A stretch of DNA of 64,000 nt, taken from Viscum album. Taxonomy: Eukaryota; Streptophyta; Magnoliopsida; Santalales; Viscaceae. The position numbers and the translations under genes were made by a program. Where the stretch lies: contig OY728160.1 in NCBI GenBank assembly GCA_963277665.1, positions 46,422,605-46,486,604 on the forward strand. Reading direction: 5' to 3'. Below the pieces are notes generated by a model. The model did not search any database. It had not been told where the DNA came from and saw nothing but the letters and a program-made list of their open reading frames with translations. This document shows, piece after piece, positions 1 through 11,249 of the stretch (position 1 is its first letter; each line of letters begins with the position of its first letter).

Positions 1-679
1 ATGGCGTTATATTTAACCTATATTAATTTAATTTACCCTTTAATGAGGTGATAAATTTTACCATGGTTACTATTAATATTAACCAAAAATAAAAATGGGT
101 CTCTTTACCAAACTTGAAGTTCCTAATTATAAATATTTAATCCATTTTTAAATATTCAATTTCTATAAGTGTTACAAATTAATTTTAAAATAAATTCTTA
201 AAATGCAACAAAAAAACATTTTTTAGAAAAATGAAATTTTAAGCCAAAAAAGGTACTTATACCAAAATCAAGTATAATAATGATTCAATTGAATTTTATT
301 ATATTATATATAAATTAATAATACTTTTTATACTTTGATATAAAATTAAAATCATAATGATACTTTATATGAAAATAAAATGATAGTTTTATAAAAATCA
401 GAATTTTTCACTATTCACAAAAAAAATCAATCTTTTTAGAAAAATACAAAAACTTAACTCAAAGACAATTTTGATATGTTGATTTAAAAAATAAAATTCA
501 TTTTATCAAATATATTTTGTAAATTTTTAAAATATTATTTATAATATTTTCTCACAAAAATAAATGAAAATTCATTTCTAAAGAAAACAAATTTTTGAAA
601 AATAAAATTACTTTACTAATAATTGAGTGTTAATTACTAAGAATTTATATTGAGTAGGGAATTTTTATATAATTCATAA
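1..679 (-). repeat. Distal part of an older long-LTR gypsy LTR, interrupted by a later insertion
   Basis: The segment around 405-600 lines up with the promoter-distal ends of the other LTRs of this family (7840-8000, 28860-29000, 63705-63850). All share a stretch of type cactattca-caaaaaat followed by cttttagaaaaatac. It stops at 675-679 (CATAA), and the same five bases recur at 29319-29323. There the missing LTR end continues to 29496 with the family terminus ggtgttaca. So 1-679 and 29319-29496 are two halves of one LTR, split by the element at 680-29318. The rest of the older element lies left of the window. Family membership is seen directly; the orientation follows from the TGTAACACC terminus on the - strand. 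Confidence 0.7.
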
Positions 680-1269
680 TATAAGGAATCAGCCTTAATC
701 ATTATATAATCTTGAGATTTAAGTTAATAATTCACTCTCTTACATTTGAGGATCTTTTCAGATTTAGAGTTTTAGAGAATTAGGTTATAACTCATATATA
801 TCAAAACCATGAAATACAAAGTGGACACTTCTGATTAGTATCCATTTTTCCATGATATAAAAACTTTAAAAATAATGAATGATTTATTTTCATGTAAAAT
901 ATCTACATCTTTCAACTTGAATTCTTCATTTCCCTTACCCATCCATAAGCCCTATGAAAAACATTTTAAAAACTTAAGATGATCACAAAAGCTTAGTAAA
1001 GTATATAAAATGAAATGAAACCGTTAGTTTTGTAAAAAAATGAAAGAACATTAAATATTTACATTTACATCAATTTTCTTTTAGAAAAATAAATAAAATA
1101 TTTTCATAAGAAATTAAGCAGATTTTTTTCTCAAATAAATACTTTAAAACTCATAGTAAGCAATTAAAACTCCTTTTCAGTGACTTAGAGCATCATATTC
1201 ATAAAACACTTTAAAAAATCAATCGGGATAGAAAATGTAAAAATTTAGATAAAATCATTACCCAATGAA

Positions 1270-1430
1270 TTGGAGAACTATAATGGGGATCACCCTTCGT
1301 ATAAGCTATATCAGGCTCACCCATTTTATGTGAGCTATAATGGGGGTAAACCATTATTATAAGTTATATCGAGATAACCTATGAGATATAATAGGGCTCA
1401 ACCCTTTGTATAAGTTTTATCAGGCACACA
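1270..1430. repeat. Three short direct repeats in the LTR (ctataatggggatcaccc type)
   Basis: Units start near 1273, 1332 and 1383, spaced 51-59 bases. Each runs roughly: gag-ctataatgggg, then a short variable part, then ataagctatatcagg. The matching LTR has the same three units near 25239, 25294 and 25347. They lie in the transcribed 3' part of the LTR (U5 side on the - strand). Function unknown. Confidence 0.75.
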
Positions 1431-1734
1431 TTTTCCATATAATTCTCAAGTACCATATCATGAGTTAAACACTTTCATTATAAAACCCTTTGAAAAAATC
1501 TTTTAATCTCTTATAAAAAAAACTTTTAGATCAAGATTACCTTCTCTTTTAAGAAACCGTTTTCAATACAAAAATACAAAAAAAATGAAAGTGTTTTTTC
1601 TTTAATAAGACATGAAGTATTTCAAAATAATCAAAAAATAATGATGGTCATGTATGTGGAAAATTTATTATCATTGTGTGCATTAAGAATAGAACATTGT
1701 TTTTTTCATTTGTCAAAAAGTTCTATAAAAAACA

Positions 1735-2140
1735 CACTATGGGAAAATCTTGTTTTTGCGACAGGTTATTTACGACGGGATAAAGTCTCATCTCAAATAG
1801 TCCTGCAAAAAGGTTATTTGCGATGGGAACCCGTATCCCGTTGCAAATAACTACTTATTTGCGACGTGGTAAGGGTTCCTGTCGCAAAAGGTTTCACACG
1901 CACTGCGTCCCAAACCACAGGAGAGGGTATTTGCGACGGAAGGCACTTCCCGTCGCAAATAACCAGTGGTGGTAAATATTATTTGCGACGGGAACATACC
2001 CCTGTCGCAAATAGTATGTCGGCAGGTGACTATTTGCGTTGGGACCCATCGCAAATACCTATTTAACTGATGACCATAATTAATGCGGTGTAAGTTATTT
2101 GTGATGGGTCCCGTCGCAAACAGCCTCGTCGCAAATAATC
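1735..2140. repeat. Left TIR and subterminal repeats of the CACTA element
   Basis: At least a dozen copies of TTTGCGACGGG or its complement, some with CpG decay to TG/CA, occur in alternating orientation, for example near 1755, 1815, 1836, 1928, 1949, 1981, 2031, 2047, 2097, 2109 and 2128. Many sit as close inverted pairs able to form hairpins. These are the expected binding sites of an En/Spm-type transposase subunit (family knowledge). The small frames across 1641-2066 on both strands come from these repeats and are not genes. Confidence 0.88.
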
Positions 2141-2305
2141 TAACCTATATATACCCTTATACGTTTTTCTTTCCCTACATTCAACTTCTCTCTCTGATTT
2201 CTCTCTAAACTCACTTTCAGAGTTAAAAATTTTAGAAGTCGAATTTTTTTTTTCGAGCGGATTTTGAAGTCTTCTACACCTACTGAAGATCAAGTTTAAA
2301 GGTAT
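2141..2305 (+). promoter_or_regulatory. Possible leftover transposase promoter and first exon inside the CACTA element
   Basis: A TATA-like tatatata at about 2147-2154 follows the left subterminal repeats. After it come a pyrimidine-rich leader with repeated tctctct (2185-2215), a stretch of about 80 bases of more mixed composition, and aaaggtatttat at about 2297-2308, which looks like a plant splice donor. In autonomous En/Spm elements the transposase promoter lies just inside the left subterminal repeats, so this is plausibly the remnant of that transcription unit. No initiator ATG with a usable frame follows. This is inference from layout. Confidence 0.4.
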
Positions 2306-2439
2306 TTATATTCTATTTAACTTATTATTTCTTTCATTTTTTATATTAATTTTAGTTATTGTTAATTAGTTGTAATTAAATTATATTTAGATTGTTTTGT
2401 TGTCAGCATATTTTTTGTTAATAAATTTAAATTATTAGC

Positions 2440-4215
2440 ATTAATTATTAATATTTACCGGTAATTGTTAATTATTAACGATAATTAGTAATAAATACTA
2501 ATAATTAGGAATAAATAGTAACAATTAGGAATAATTAGGAATAATTAGGAATAATTAGGAATAAATTAGAATAATTAGGAATAATTAATAATAATTAGTA
2601 ACAATTACGAAAAAATAAGAATAGATACGAAAAAAATAGGAATAAATATGAATAATTAGAAATAATTATTAATAAATAGAAATAACTGGGAATAATTATT
2701 AATAAATAGGAATAATTAGCCATAATTGTTAATAATTAGAAAACATTGTTAATAATTAATCATAATTGTTAATAATTAGCAACAATTGTTAATAATTAGA
2801 AATAATTGTTAATAATTAGCAATAATTGTTCATAATTAGCAATAATTAAGAATAATTATTAATAATTATGAATAATTCGGGATAATTAGGAATAATTATT
2901 AATAAATAGGAATAATTATTAATAAATAGGAATAATTATTAATGAATAGGAATAAATATTAATAAATAATTATTATTATTAATAAATATGAATAATTATT
3001 AATAAATAGGAATAATTTAGAATAATTAGAAATAATTAGGAATAATTTGCAATAATTAGGAATAATTAAGAAAAATTAATAATAATTAGTAATAATTATG
3101 AATAATTAGGAAAAAGTAATAATAATTAGTAATAATTGTTAATAATTAGCAATAACTTTTAATAATTAGTAATAATTTTTAATAATTAGCAATAATTGTT
3201 AGTAATTAGCAATAATTGTTAATAATTAGCAATAATTGTTAAAAATTAGCAATAATTAGTAATTGTTAATAGTTAGAAATAATTAGCAATAATTAGGAAT
3301 AATTATTAATAATTAGGAATAATTATTAATAAATAGGAATAATTATTAATAAATTACTAATAATTATTAAAAAATAGGAATAATTATTAATATATAGGAA
3401 TAATTATTAATAAATAAGAATAATTATTAATAAATAGGAATAATTTCTAATAAATAGAAATAATTTTTAATAAATATGAATAATTATTAACAAATAGGAA
3501 TAATTAGGAATAATTCGTAATAATTAAGATATAATTCCCAATAATTTGTAATAATTAGCAATAATTAGGAATAATTTAAAATAATAACAAAATAATAAGG
3601 AAAAATTAATAATAATTAGTAATAATAAGGAATAACTAGAAAAAATTAATAATAATTAGTAATAATTAAGAATAATAGGGAAAAATTAAAAATAATTAGT
3701 AATATTCAAGAATAGTTAGGAAAAATTAATAATAATTAGTAATAATTAGGAATAATTATTAATAAATAGGAATAATTAACAATAATTATTAATAATTAAC
3801 AATTTTTTTAATTAGAAATAATTAGGAAAAGTTAATAATAATTACGAAAAATTAGGAATAATTAATAATAATTAGGAATAATTAAGAATAATTAGGAAAA
3901 ATTAATAATAATTTGTAATAATTTGTAATAATTGAGAATAATTAAGAAAAATTAATAATAATTAGAAATAATAAGGAATAATTATTAATAAATAGGAATA
4001 ATTAACAATAATTGTTAATAATTAACAATAATTATTAATAATTAACAATAATTATTAATAATTAACAATAATTATTAATAATTAGTAATAATTAGTAATA
4101 ATTAGGAATAATTATAAATAATTATTAATAATTAGCAATTGTTTGTAATAATTATTTATAATTATTAATAGTTATGAATAATTATTAATAAATAAGAATA
4201 ATTTAATAGGAATAA
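2440..4215. repeat. 10-bp-period AT-rich tandem array (AATAATTAGN) in the CACTA interior
   Basis: About 1.75 kb of degenerate units of 10 bp, such as aataattagg, aataattagc, aataattgtt and gaataattat, sometimes alternating as 20-mers of the gaataattattaataaatag type. The + strand is almost free of C. The cleanest run is at 2505-2580. Different sub-blocks favour different tenth bases (g, c, t), as expected from local amplification. No coding potential. Confidence 0.9.
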
Positions 4216-4404
4216 TTTTATTATTTGGTATTTTTTTAATTATTGGAAAAGATAATTAATTTTTTAATTATTTTATTTAAATTTAATTATAATTATTTTT
4301 TAATTATTTAATATTTGAATTATTTTTTATTTTATACTTTTTATTTTTATTATTTTTTTTATTTTTTTTTATTTTTTTTTATTTTTTTTATTTTTTTTAT
4401 TATT
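4216..4404. repeat. AT/T-rich low-complexity spacer
   Basis: Mostly runs of T broken by single A (tatttttttta type), between the 10-bp array and the right subterminal repeats of the CACTA element. The short frames over 4315-4544 are homopolymer artefacts. Confidence 0.8.
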
Positions 4405-4663
4405 ATTTGGGATGGGTATATTTTCCCGTTACAAATACTTATTTTTGATGGGCCCATCGCAAAAAAAAATATTTTTAATTTTTTTATTATTATTTTCGAC
4501 AGATATATTTTCCCGTCGTAAATAAATATTTGCGAAGGGCCCATCGCAAAAAAAATATTATTTGTGACGCATTTTTCTACAACGGGTCATTTGCGATGGG
4601 ACCCCGTTACAAAATGCCATTTGTGATGGTATCCCATCGCAAATACCTGAATTTTCAGTAGTG
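4405..4663. repeat. Right subterminal repeats and TIR of the CACTA element
   Basis: About ten copies of the TTTGCGAYGGG / CCCRTCGCAAA motif in both orientations (for example near 4407, 4443, 4512, 4530, 4588, 4602, 4619, 4633). They end in an inverted CACTACTGAAAATTCAGG terminus at 4646-4663. They mirror the left end and fix the right boundary. Confidence 0.88.
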
Positions 4664-5389
4664 ACACATGAAAAAGATTCCTTTTGAAAACATTTTAAAT
4701 AAAGTAATAGTAATATAAATAAACTTTATAAATCTTTTATTTCTATATAAAAACATTAACTAAATAATTTAAAAAAAATACATAGACATGAAAGAGAAAG
4801 TGTTGGAAGGAAAACATTAAAAGATGATTTGTTTTAAAAAAAGCACATTATCCCTTGGGAAACACTTGAATCAAAAACCCCCATTTAATAATAGCATTAT
4901 AAAAACATTAAATATCATTCTAATTTATAAATTCATGATATAACATGTAAAGTGGGTTGTATATACACCTTATAAAATAATATAGATGCAAAACATCAAA
5001 AGTGCCTCAACGAAAGGAAATTGAGATGATGTCCCTTATCTTGAGTCTAATTCATCATGTGTGTCTTTATACTCATGAATAATAAACAAATGATAACTAT
5101 TTTTCTTTATTTATGACCTTTATTCATGTTTATTGTTACTTTTATTTTGTTTATTAATAATTTATATACTATTACTTAATCAATTAAGTTTAAGTTGGAT
5201 GTTTTGACCATATTTGACTTATATTTCAAAAATGACTTTGGTAGGTTTACTATGGTCTAAGAGGACATTATTTAAAAATATATAAAATCATAATCATAAA
5301 ATAATTATTATATTTATACATTTATAAAAAATTTAAAACCAATCATGGAATATGGTTAAGAAAAATAAACTAACGTTTACAGTCATAGA

Positions 5390-6020
5390 GATGGTAGGTC
5401 ATACGTACGCATGAGTAATGTTTCCATTTTTCAATGATCATTATAGAAATATGGTAAGTAAAATTTATATTTATATAATTATAATTATATAATAAATACC
5501 ATAATATTTAATTTTATATACTTTTATACTTCATTATTGTGATTTGGTGAAGAAAAAGGAACCAAATCGCTTCAAGATGGCAGTAGTCCACACGTCCACG
5601 AACGACGTTATAAATTTTTTAGTGACTGGAAAGATAATAAATAAAATATTATATTATAAATAAATAATTATAAATATGTCATTAATGTCATAATATTTCA
5701 TTTATATCACACATATTCTTTATCTTTACTATTATTACCTTCCATGTAACGTGTTAGTGAAAATGAATCACATCGATTCACGAGGCGATAGTCTGCTGTA
5801 TACACAAATGACGTTATCATATACCATTATTATTAGAATATAAAATGGTTATTTATATTATAATTACTAAAAATTTATAATTATGTTATTAATATAATAT
5901 ATAAACTTTATATACATCATTTTACCCAACCATGAGAGGTGGTAATGGAAAAATGGATGACATCATTTCATAAGGTGGTAGTCCACCGTACACACGAATG
6001 ATAATTTTGTAACCCATTTG
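5390..6020 (-). repeat. Four direct repeats of about 190 bp with hairpin core, transcribed part of the LTR
   Basis: Related cores lie near 5391, 5577, 5780 and 5973. Each has a pattern of type cacgaggYggtagtccac followed by tacacgaacgaygttat. The central ggtggtagtccacc is an inverted repeat (five-base arms, four-base loop), intact in the fourth unit and partly decayed in the others. Between cores lie 130-150 bases of AT-rich filler. The block is downstream, on the - strand, of the TATA box at 6344-6337, so it would be in the RNA leader. Equivalent blocks occur at 26400-27035 and 61400-61875. Confidence 0.75.
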
Positions 6021-6336
6021 ATGGAATTGATTTATTTAATTTTATAACCATCACATAAAAAACTCATGATATAAAATATAATGGCATTATTATATCATCA
6101 TGGTATATGAATAAGTGAAGGAGGTGGAGAAATAAAAAATAAAAATGGTTGATGAAGAACATTACCTCTTCTTCGGGTATCCTCCTTAGGTTTGCACTAA
6201 ATTCTTACTACATTCGATTTTATTCCTAGAATAAGGATTATAGGATGATATTAGGTAACTATAGAACTAATTTTTTTAGGGTTTTTATACACCGAATGTC
6301 TTGAGATGTGTGAATAAGTGAGGGGAGTGAGTTCCC

Positions 6337-6344
6337 TTTTATAG
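6337..6344 (-). promoter_or_regulatory. LTR TATA box (- strand CTATAAAA)
   Basis: On the - strand the LTR reads caactataaaagggaactc here. The same box is at 27364-27357 and 62206-62199 in the other LTRs, inside a conserved block of about 60 bases while the surroundings have diverged. It divides a U3 of about 2 kb (8304 to 6345) from a long transcribed R-U5 part. Confidence 0.65.
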
Positions 6345-8304
6345 TTGAGGAGGAGTAAATTTTTTGTAAATACTCAAAAACATTAGCTATTGGGAGGTCA
6401 AAATTACCTAAAGTGGATTAAATATTTATAATTAATGCGTTTTATGGATTATATGTTCTGTAAAAAAATCCAACACACAATAAAACATATTCTTTAAACA
6501 TTGTTTTTCCTTAACTTCTAGGTTTCCTTATTTTTTTCATTTTGTTTTTTAATAATGGTTACTAGTTTTCTAAAATTGGTAACTTATCCATTAATAATAA
6601 ATTAAAGTGAGGATTATTAGATAATTAATACCCAGTAATTATAATTATTAAATCCAATTCATCAAATAAAAATCATATGTTTGTTTAAAATTAATTTTCA
6701 CACAAGCGCATGTAACATGCAAAAACACTCTTTTAACCTTAACCAAGCTAACAAAAAAATTACTAGTTAGTGGTCAATATAGTCATTATAAAATAATAAT
6801 TGGTACATGAATAGAACATATTTATTAATTATTAACACTAACAAATAACTTGTAATAATATTGTATTATTTGTAATTTTAAATCATTTAATAAAATATCA
6901 TTTATTATAAAATAAAATTAATGCATATTTTTTCATTATTCATTTCTTTTGAATTTAAAAAATATCAATACAATGATGTAATTTAAATATGTTATGATAA
7001 AACATGTGTAAAATTATATATTAATCTAAAAAATTAAATCAATATAATAATTCATACAATCAAATTAACTTTTAATATTTTTAGTATCATTTATTTTAGT
7101 AAATTGTTAAATAAATAATTACTTTGTTGGAGTTTATTCAGTATTTAAAGTAATTAGTTCATCTATAAAAAATTAAAATAAATTATAATGATATGAAAAA
7201 CTAGTTTATACTTCAAAATAATATTTATAACCAAACCTATATTTTTTATCTATCCCAATATTTACAAAATTAAAAGGGAAAAAGGTGATTTTTGTCTTTT
7301 TCTTTACTTAACTTATTATATTGGTCACTTTAATGGAATATTGTCCAAAAAACTAAAAAAAATAGATCTTAAGGTAATAATGGTCTATATGTGGCTATAA
7401 AATAGGTTTTGGATAAATTTTGGGTAATTTTCACACCTTATATTCTATGTTTAAAAAATTACTAAACTTATATTTACCTTAATTGTTGTAATTAATTTTA
7501 ACTCTTTTCTCTAATAATTATGGTAAAAAATTAATTTTACTTTATTATATATTATAAAAAATTATGATTCCAAATATGGAATTCATATTATCAAATTATA
7601 TTCACATAATTTGAAAATTTTAATTTAATATTAATTTCACATATGTGATGACAAAGTAAATTTTTAAAGTAAAAATGTTCAAAAGTTTACAAAGTTTTTA
7701 TATCATAATTAATTAATAAAATTTATTCAATGTCCTAAATTAGATTAATTGATATATAACTTAACTAATTTTTTTTAAAAACAATTAAATATAAAATTTA
7801 ACATTATAAATTATTTAAACAAAAAGGCAGTTTTCAATTAAAATTCAGTATTTTTCACTATTAATTAAAAAATGAAACTTTTTAGAAAAAATCCAAACAA
7901 ATAAACTCAAGATAATTTTTGTATTAATATTTATAAAATGGAGTTTATTTTTTTAATTAATTTTTCTAAAATTTGTGAAAATTAGTTTTAAATTATGTTT
8001 ATAAAACGTGACTAATCTGTCTTTTAGAAAAAATATGGTTTTTCATAAAAACAATCTTTTCATTTTAAATGATTCTTTTTTTACTAATAAATAGATAACC
8101 ATATTTTTATAGTTTAGTTAATACTATTCATACCCTCTAATTTTTCATCTTTTATATAACTATAATATTACATAATAATACATTAATAGTATTTCAGATT
8201 TTGTTTAAAGTCTATGTTACGTGTAATGAAAGCTAAACTGAGTGTTGAGTGTAATTTATTCTATCAAACAAAATTTTATTATATTAAAATATTGAGGTTT
8301 AACA

Positions 8305-8322
8305 TCCCCCCTCCATAATAAT
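8305..8322 (-). other. Polypurine tract next to the 3' LTR of the gag-only element
   Basis: On the - strand the sequence tattatggagggggga runs straight into the LTR start TGTTAAACC. This is the usual priming site for plus-strand DNA synthesis and fixes the LTR edge at 8304. Upstream on the - strand, ttgaggaatcaa resembles the end of a chromovirus polyprotein region. Confidence 0.75.
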
Positions 8323-8629
8323 AAATTGATTCCTCAAAATTTAAACTTTATCTCAATAATCAAAGGATGTACATTTTAAAATACTTAGGTTGTAAAAACC
8401 ACATTGTAAAAAGGGTTAATAAAACATCCTCTTAATAATAGAGAAACTGAATCTAAAAGGTCATATTGAAAAAAAATAGGTTTACAAATAGAATAACATA
8501 GGTGATAATTTAATAAAAGATTAAATAATTATAGAGAGTGATTTAGTTTATTGATCACTAGAAAGTGAATGATCAATGGAACGTTAAGGGCCTCAAAACC
8601 AAAAATATGTGATAATCTAAAAGACCATC
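8323..8629 (-). other. Untranslated interior of the gag-only element (first piece)
   Basis: AT-rich interior between the purine tract and the insertion site of the chromovirus (TSD AGATT at 8630-8634). It continues at 22723. No frame or motif is recognisable. Confidence 0.5.
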
Positions 8630-8634
8630 AGATT

Positions 8635-11231
8635 TTTAAGAACCCCATGTTTTACTTAGGTATGGATCCTCTATATTTTGGTCTAAATATTTACTTTGAA
8701 CCTGATATGGATGTATAATGGGTTAGTAAAGGTCTCTGGGTGTCTGGGGAAAGTTCGGAGCCCAGAACCCTTCTTTTTTGAGAAATTGGCCAAGTCACAC
8801 AATTGGCGCACGGTTTACATAACCGTGCGGATGGTCAATATCTAGAAAAAACCACTTCACACAGTTTTTACATGACCATGTGGCCTAACTTTTAAATGTT
8901 TTTTTATACCCAGAAAACCTCGCATGGTTTTCTCACAGTTTTTCAAACCGTTCAGACAAACCATGCACATTCCATTTTCTGGGTAATTTTACAAAACTTT
9001 CCTTTAATGATCTATTAAGCTGCCTTATTCTTCCCTAATCTAAGATTATGTGGGAATTACCTCCATGGCTCTCATTTTAGATCTTTTTTAAGGCTAAATA
9101 AAGGGATCAATAGATCTCATTCTTCCAAGATCATATCGAGCTTCTATTCATCACGTTGGATGTGAAACAGCAAGTACTCAAGTCCTCTTGAGTCGTTATC
9201 CTTATCTCTTGCTCTCAACCGAATTATTGGGGTATGATAATTTTTATCATTTTCTTAGATTTACACTGATCTGATCTAAATCAAGGTCCAATTTTAGAGG
9301 AGGAGAGTCATTCAAGCTTAAAATGGGTGGTCTATAACTCATCCCTAATGTTCATTGATTTTGGGTTTGTCGTGTGGGGCCCACCGATTTCTTCGGGTGT
9401 CATTCATTGAATTTATATTCCATTCTTATACTCATTAGAACTGTATGGATATTATCTTTCTATATATATTATTAATTTTTTGTGGTTATGACCACAACTC
9501 TATACCTTCCATGTCGAAGTTTATTCCATAATTGTCGTTTTAGTGTTTTGACACATTTGAGCAACTGTTCGGGTGCACCTTGGATATACCTTCCTAAGGG
9601 TAAGTGTTTATATATTAAATGGATAGTTTATATTGTTAATTGAATAATGGAAAGTACCATGTATGTGTACCACTTGACCCACCTAAGGTATTTGCTTCAA
9701 ATTGATAATTTAATGTGAATGATTAATTTTATACATATCCATAGCACCCCTTACCACATTAATGTAAGGTAAAAGAATGAACCTCAAATATGGAATATGC
9801 TTTAAATGGAATAAATGAATGGTTTCATGATACTTGGTCTTGTCACACTAATGAAAGTCAAGGCTTAAACCAAATGACTTGATTAAAAGGTTGTATTCTA
9901 CTTGACCTTATCACACTAATGAAAGGAATGTATTGAACCGAATGAAATATTTCATGAATTCATATTTAAATAGAAACAGCCTGACTTTAGTTCCCCTTAG
10001 ATTCTAATTAGATAATTCCATAAGCACTCAGTAACCCCATTCTGATTCAAGGATATGTCTTTCATGGGTTAATACCCACCTAGATCCCAATCCTTGTATA
10101 TTCTTAGAAGCCTAGTATGACACTGTAGGATCCCTTCATATTATCGCAGGATGTCTTGGATACACTCCTTGGATCTAGTATTGACAATTAGGTTCCATGG
10201 TTAGATCCCATAGGTTCTTGTCTCTGCTTATCCCCGTTTTACCATAGATGATCACCTTGGATTCTGTGGGCACCTTATTGTGGAATTACATAGAACATTC
10301 TCCTTAGATTACACTCTTATCCTTGGATAATCTAAAATTACTACTGATTTGGATACCCTTTAGGTCTATGTTGCCTTGGTTATTACATTGGAACTTTATT
10401 ATTAAATATCATTAATCATGGTTTCTTTGTTACATCTTAGAACCTTCACTATTTATACTATCACGATGTGATGTTAGTTTTGGATATGCCTCAGGAGACC
10501 TATCAATATAAAATTAGTAATTACCTAATTAAATGAATTGGTTAGATGTTAAGACACTATCCAAGGGCTGAAGCAGGTACTTGGGTATTTATTTACATTG
10601 TACTTATTTACTTTATATATGAATTCTTGCACACTATTACATTTCGTTTACACAGGCAAGATGTTATAGACATTGTTGGTGGTGTCCCATTAAGATTTAT
10701 CCCACACCCTCTCCAGGAGTCGTTTGGTACTCAGGGAATATTACATGGTTTCAGGTGCTGAAAAAGGGAAGAATATGGCTTTAAACACTTGATTGATTGC
10801 TAATTAGTATGAATATTAATAGTAGATGACCGATTCAAAGATTGGGATGCTTGGGATAGTCTTTGATTTCTTTCATAATTTGTGTAACATGTTATACATT
10901 TTGTTTATACCCATGTTTTCCATATTTCTAGTGACATGACATATCATCATTAGTTATTGAATGTTATTATAGTTATTTCATTTATTGTTATTATTGTCTC
11001 TATTTTTCCATTGTGATTTCTGTTTACTTATATTGCCTTTTCTATTTAACTATGTTTACATCCATCTATTGCACTATACTTTGGTAATGAGGGAATGGAC
11101 TCTCCATGGACACACCATAGGCCCTCATTACAAGTCATAATCCTCTGGTGTTCAGGGATATATTCTTGAGTCCATGTGTCTCACCAGGATTAGGGAACCC
11201 ATTGAGTGGAATCTAAGTTCAAGACATCACA
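8635..11231 (+). repeat. 5' LTR of the chromovirus
   Basis: Starts ttttaagaacccc (TG decayed to TT; the 3' copy has TGTAAGAACCC) and ends gacatcaca at 11231, just before the primer-binding site. The U3 has inverted and direct copies of a cacggttt / aaccgtg motif (8808-8960). A later block (10010-10420) is made of loosely repeated phrases of type ccttggatta-cactcttat, each about 50-60 bases. The matching parts of the 3' LTR are 16970-17100 and 18130-18520. No gene is present; small frames such as 10546-10761 are LTR sequence. Confidence 0.9.
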
Positions 11232-11234
11232 AAG

Positions 11235-11249
11235 TGGTATCATAGGTGG
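11235..11249 (+). other. Primer-binding site of the chromovirus (initiator tRNA-Met type, decayed)
   Basis: tggtatcataggtgg lies three bases after the 5' LTR end. The first eight bases match the usual tRNA-iMet complement TGGTATCAGAGC; the rest has drifted. This confirms the + orientation. Confidence 0.75.

Larger units (their letters stand above)
1735..4663 (+). mobile_element. Non-autonomous CACTA (En/Spm) transposon, 2929 bp
   Basis: The element starts CACTA at 1735 and ends TAGTG at 4663, and is flanked by the 3-bp duplication ACA (1732-1734 and 4664-4666), as expected for CACTA transposons. Removing it rejoins LTR sequence that lines up with the uninterrupted copy around 25680-25720. 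Both ends carry many inverted copies of TTTGCGACGGG / CCCGTCGCAAA, the known subterminal transposase-binding type. The interior has no transposase frame. It holds a promoter-like and first-exon-like stretch (2141-2305), then a 10-bp-period AT array (2440-4215), then T-rich low complexity (4216-4404). It would depend on a transposase from elsewhere. The TIRs are imperfect: the left continues CACTATGGGAAAA, the right CACTACTGAAAA. Confidence 0.92.
680..8304 (-). repeat. 3' LTR of the gag-only gypsy element (contains the CACTA insertion)
   Basis: The left edge is tataagg at 680; the matching LTR has tataagg at 24639, so the usual TG is TA in both. The right edge is 8304, where - strand TGTTAAACC follows the purine tract. 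Internal landmarks shared with 24639-29318 and 59023-64000 are: short repeats of the ctataatgggg type at 1270-1430, a run of about 190-bp repeats at 5390-6020, a - strand TATA box at 6337-6344, and a long AT-rich U3 from 6350 to 8304. There is no open frame of note. The only interruption is the CACTA element at 1735-4663. Confidence 0.8.

Noticed and set aside
1641..2293. Small frames on both strands at the left end of the CACTA element
   Set aside because: They translate the TTTGCGACGGG repeats (Arg-Arg-Asp patterns) and have no independent support.
4315..4544. Frames on both strands at the right end of the CACTA element
   Set aside because: Poly-T/poly-A low complexity plus subterminal repeats; Phe/Ile-only or Lys/Ile-only products.
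5390..6020. A CRISPR-like or satellite array
   Set aside because: Only three or four diverged units, always at the same place in LTRs of a plant retroelement.
10546..10761. A 71-codon membrane-like protein
   Set aside because: Lies wholly within the chromovirus 5' LTR and is not open in the 3' LTR copy.
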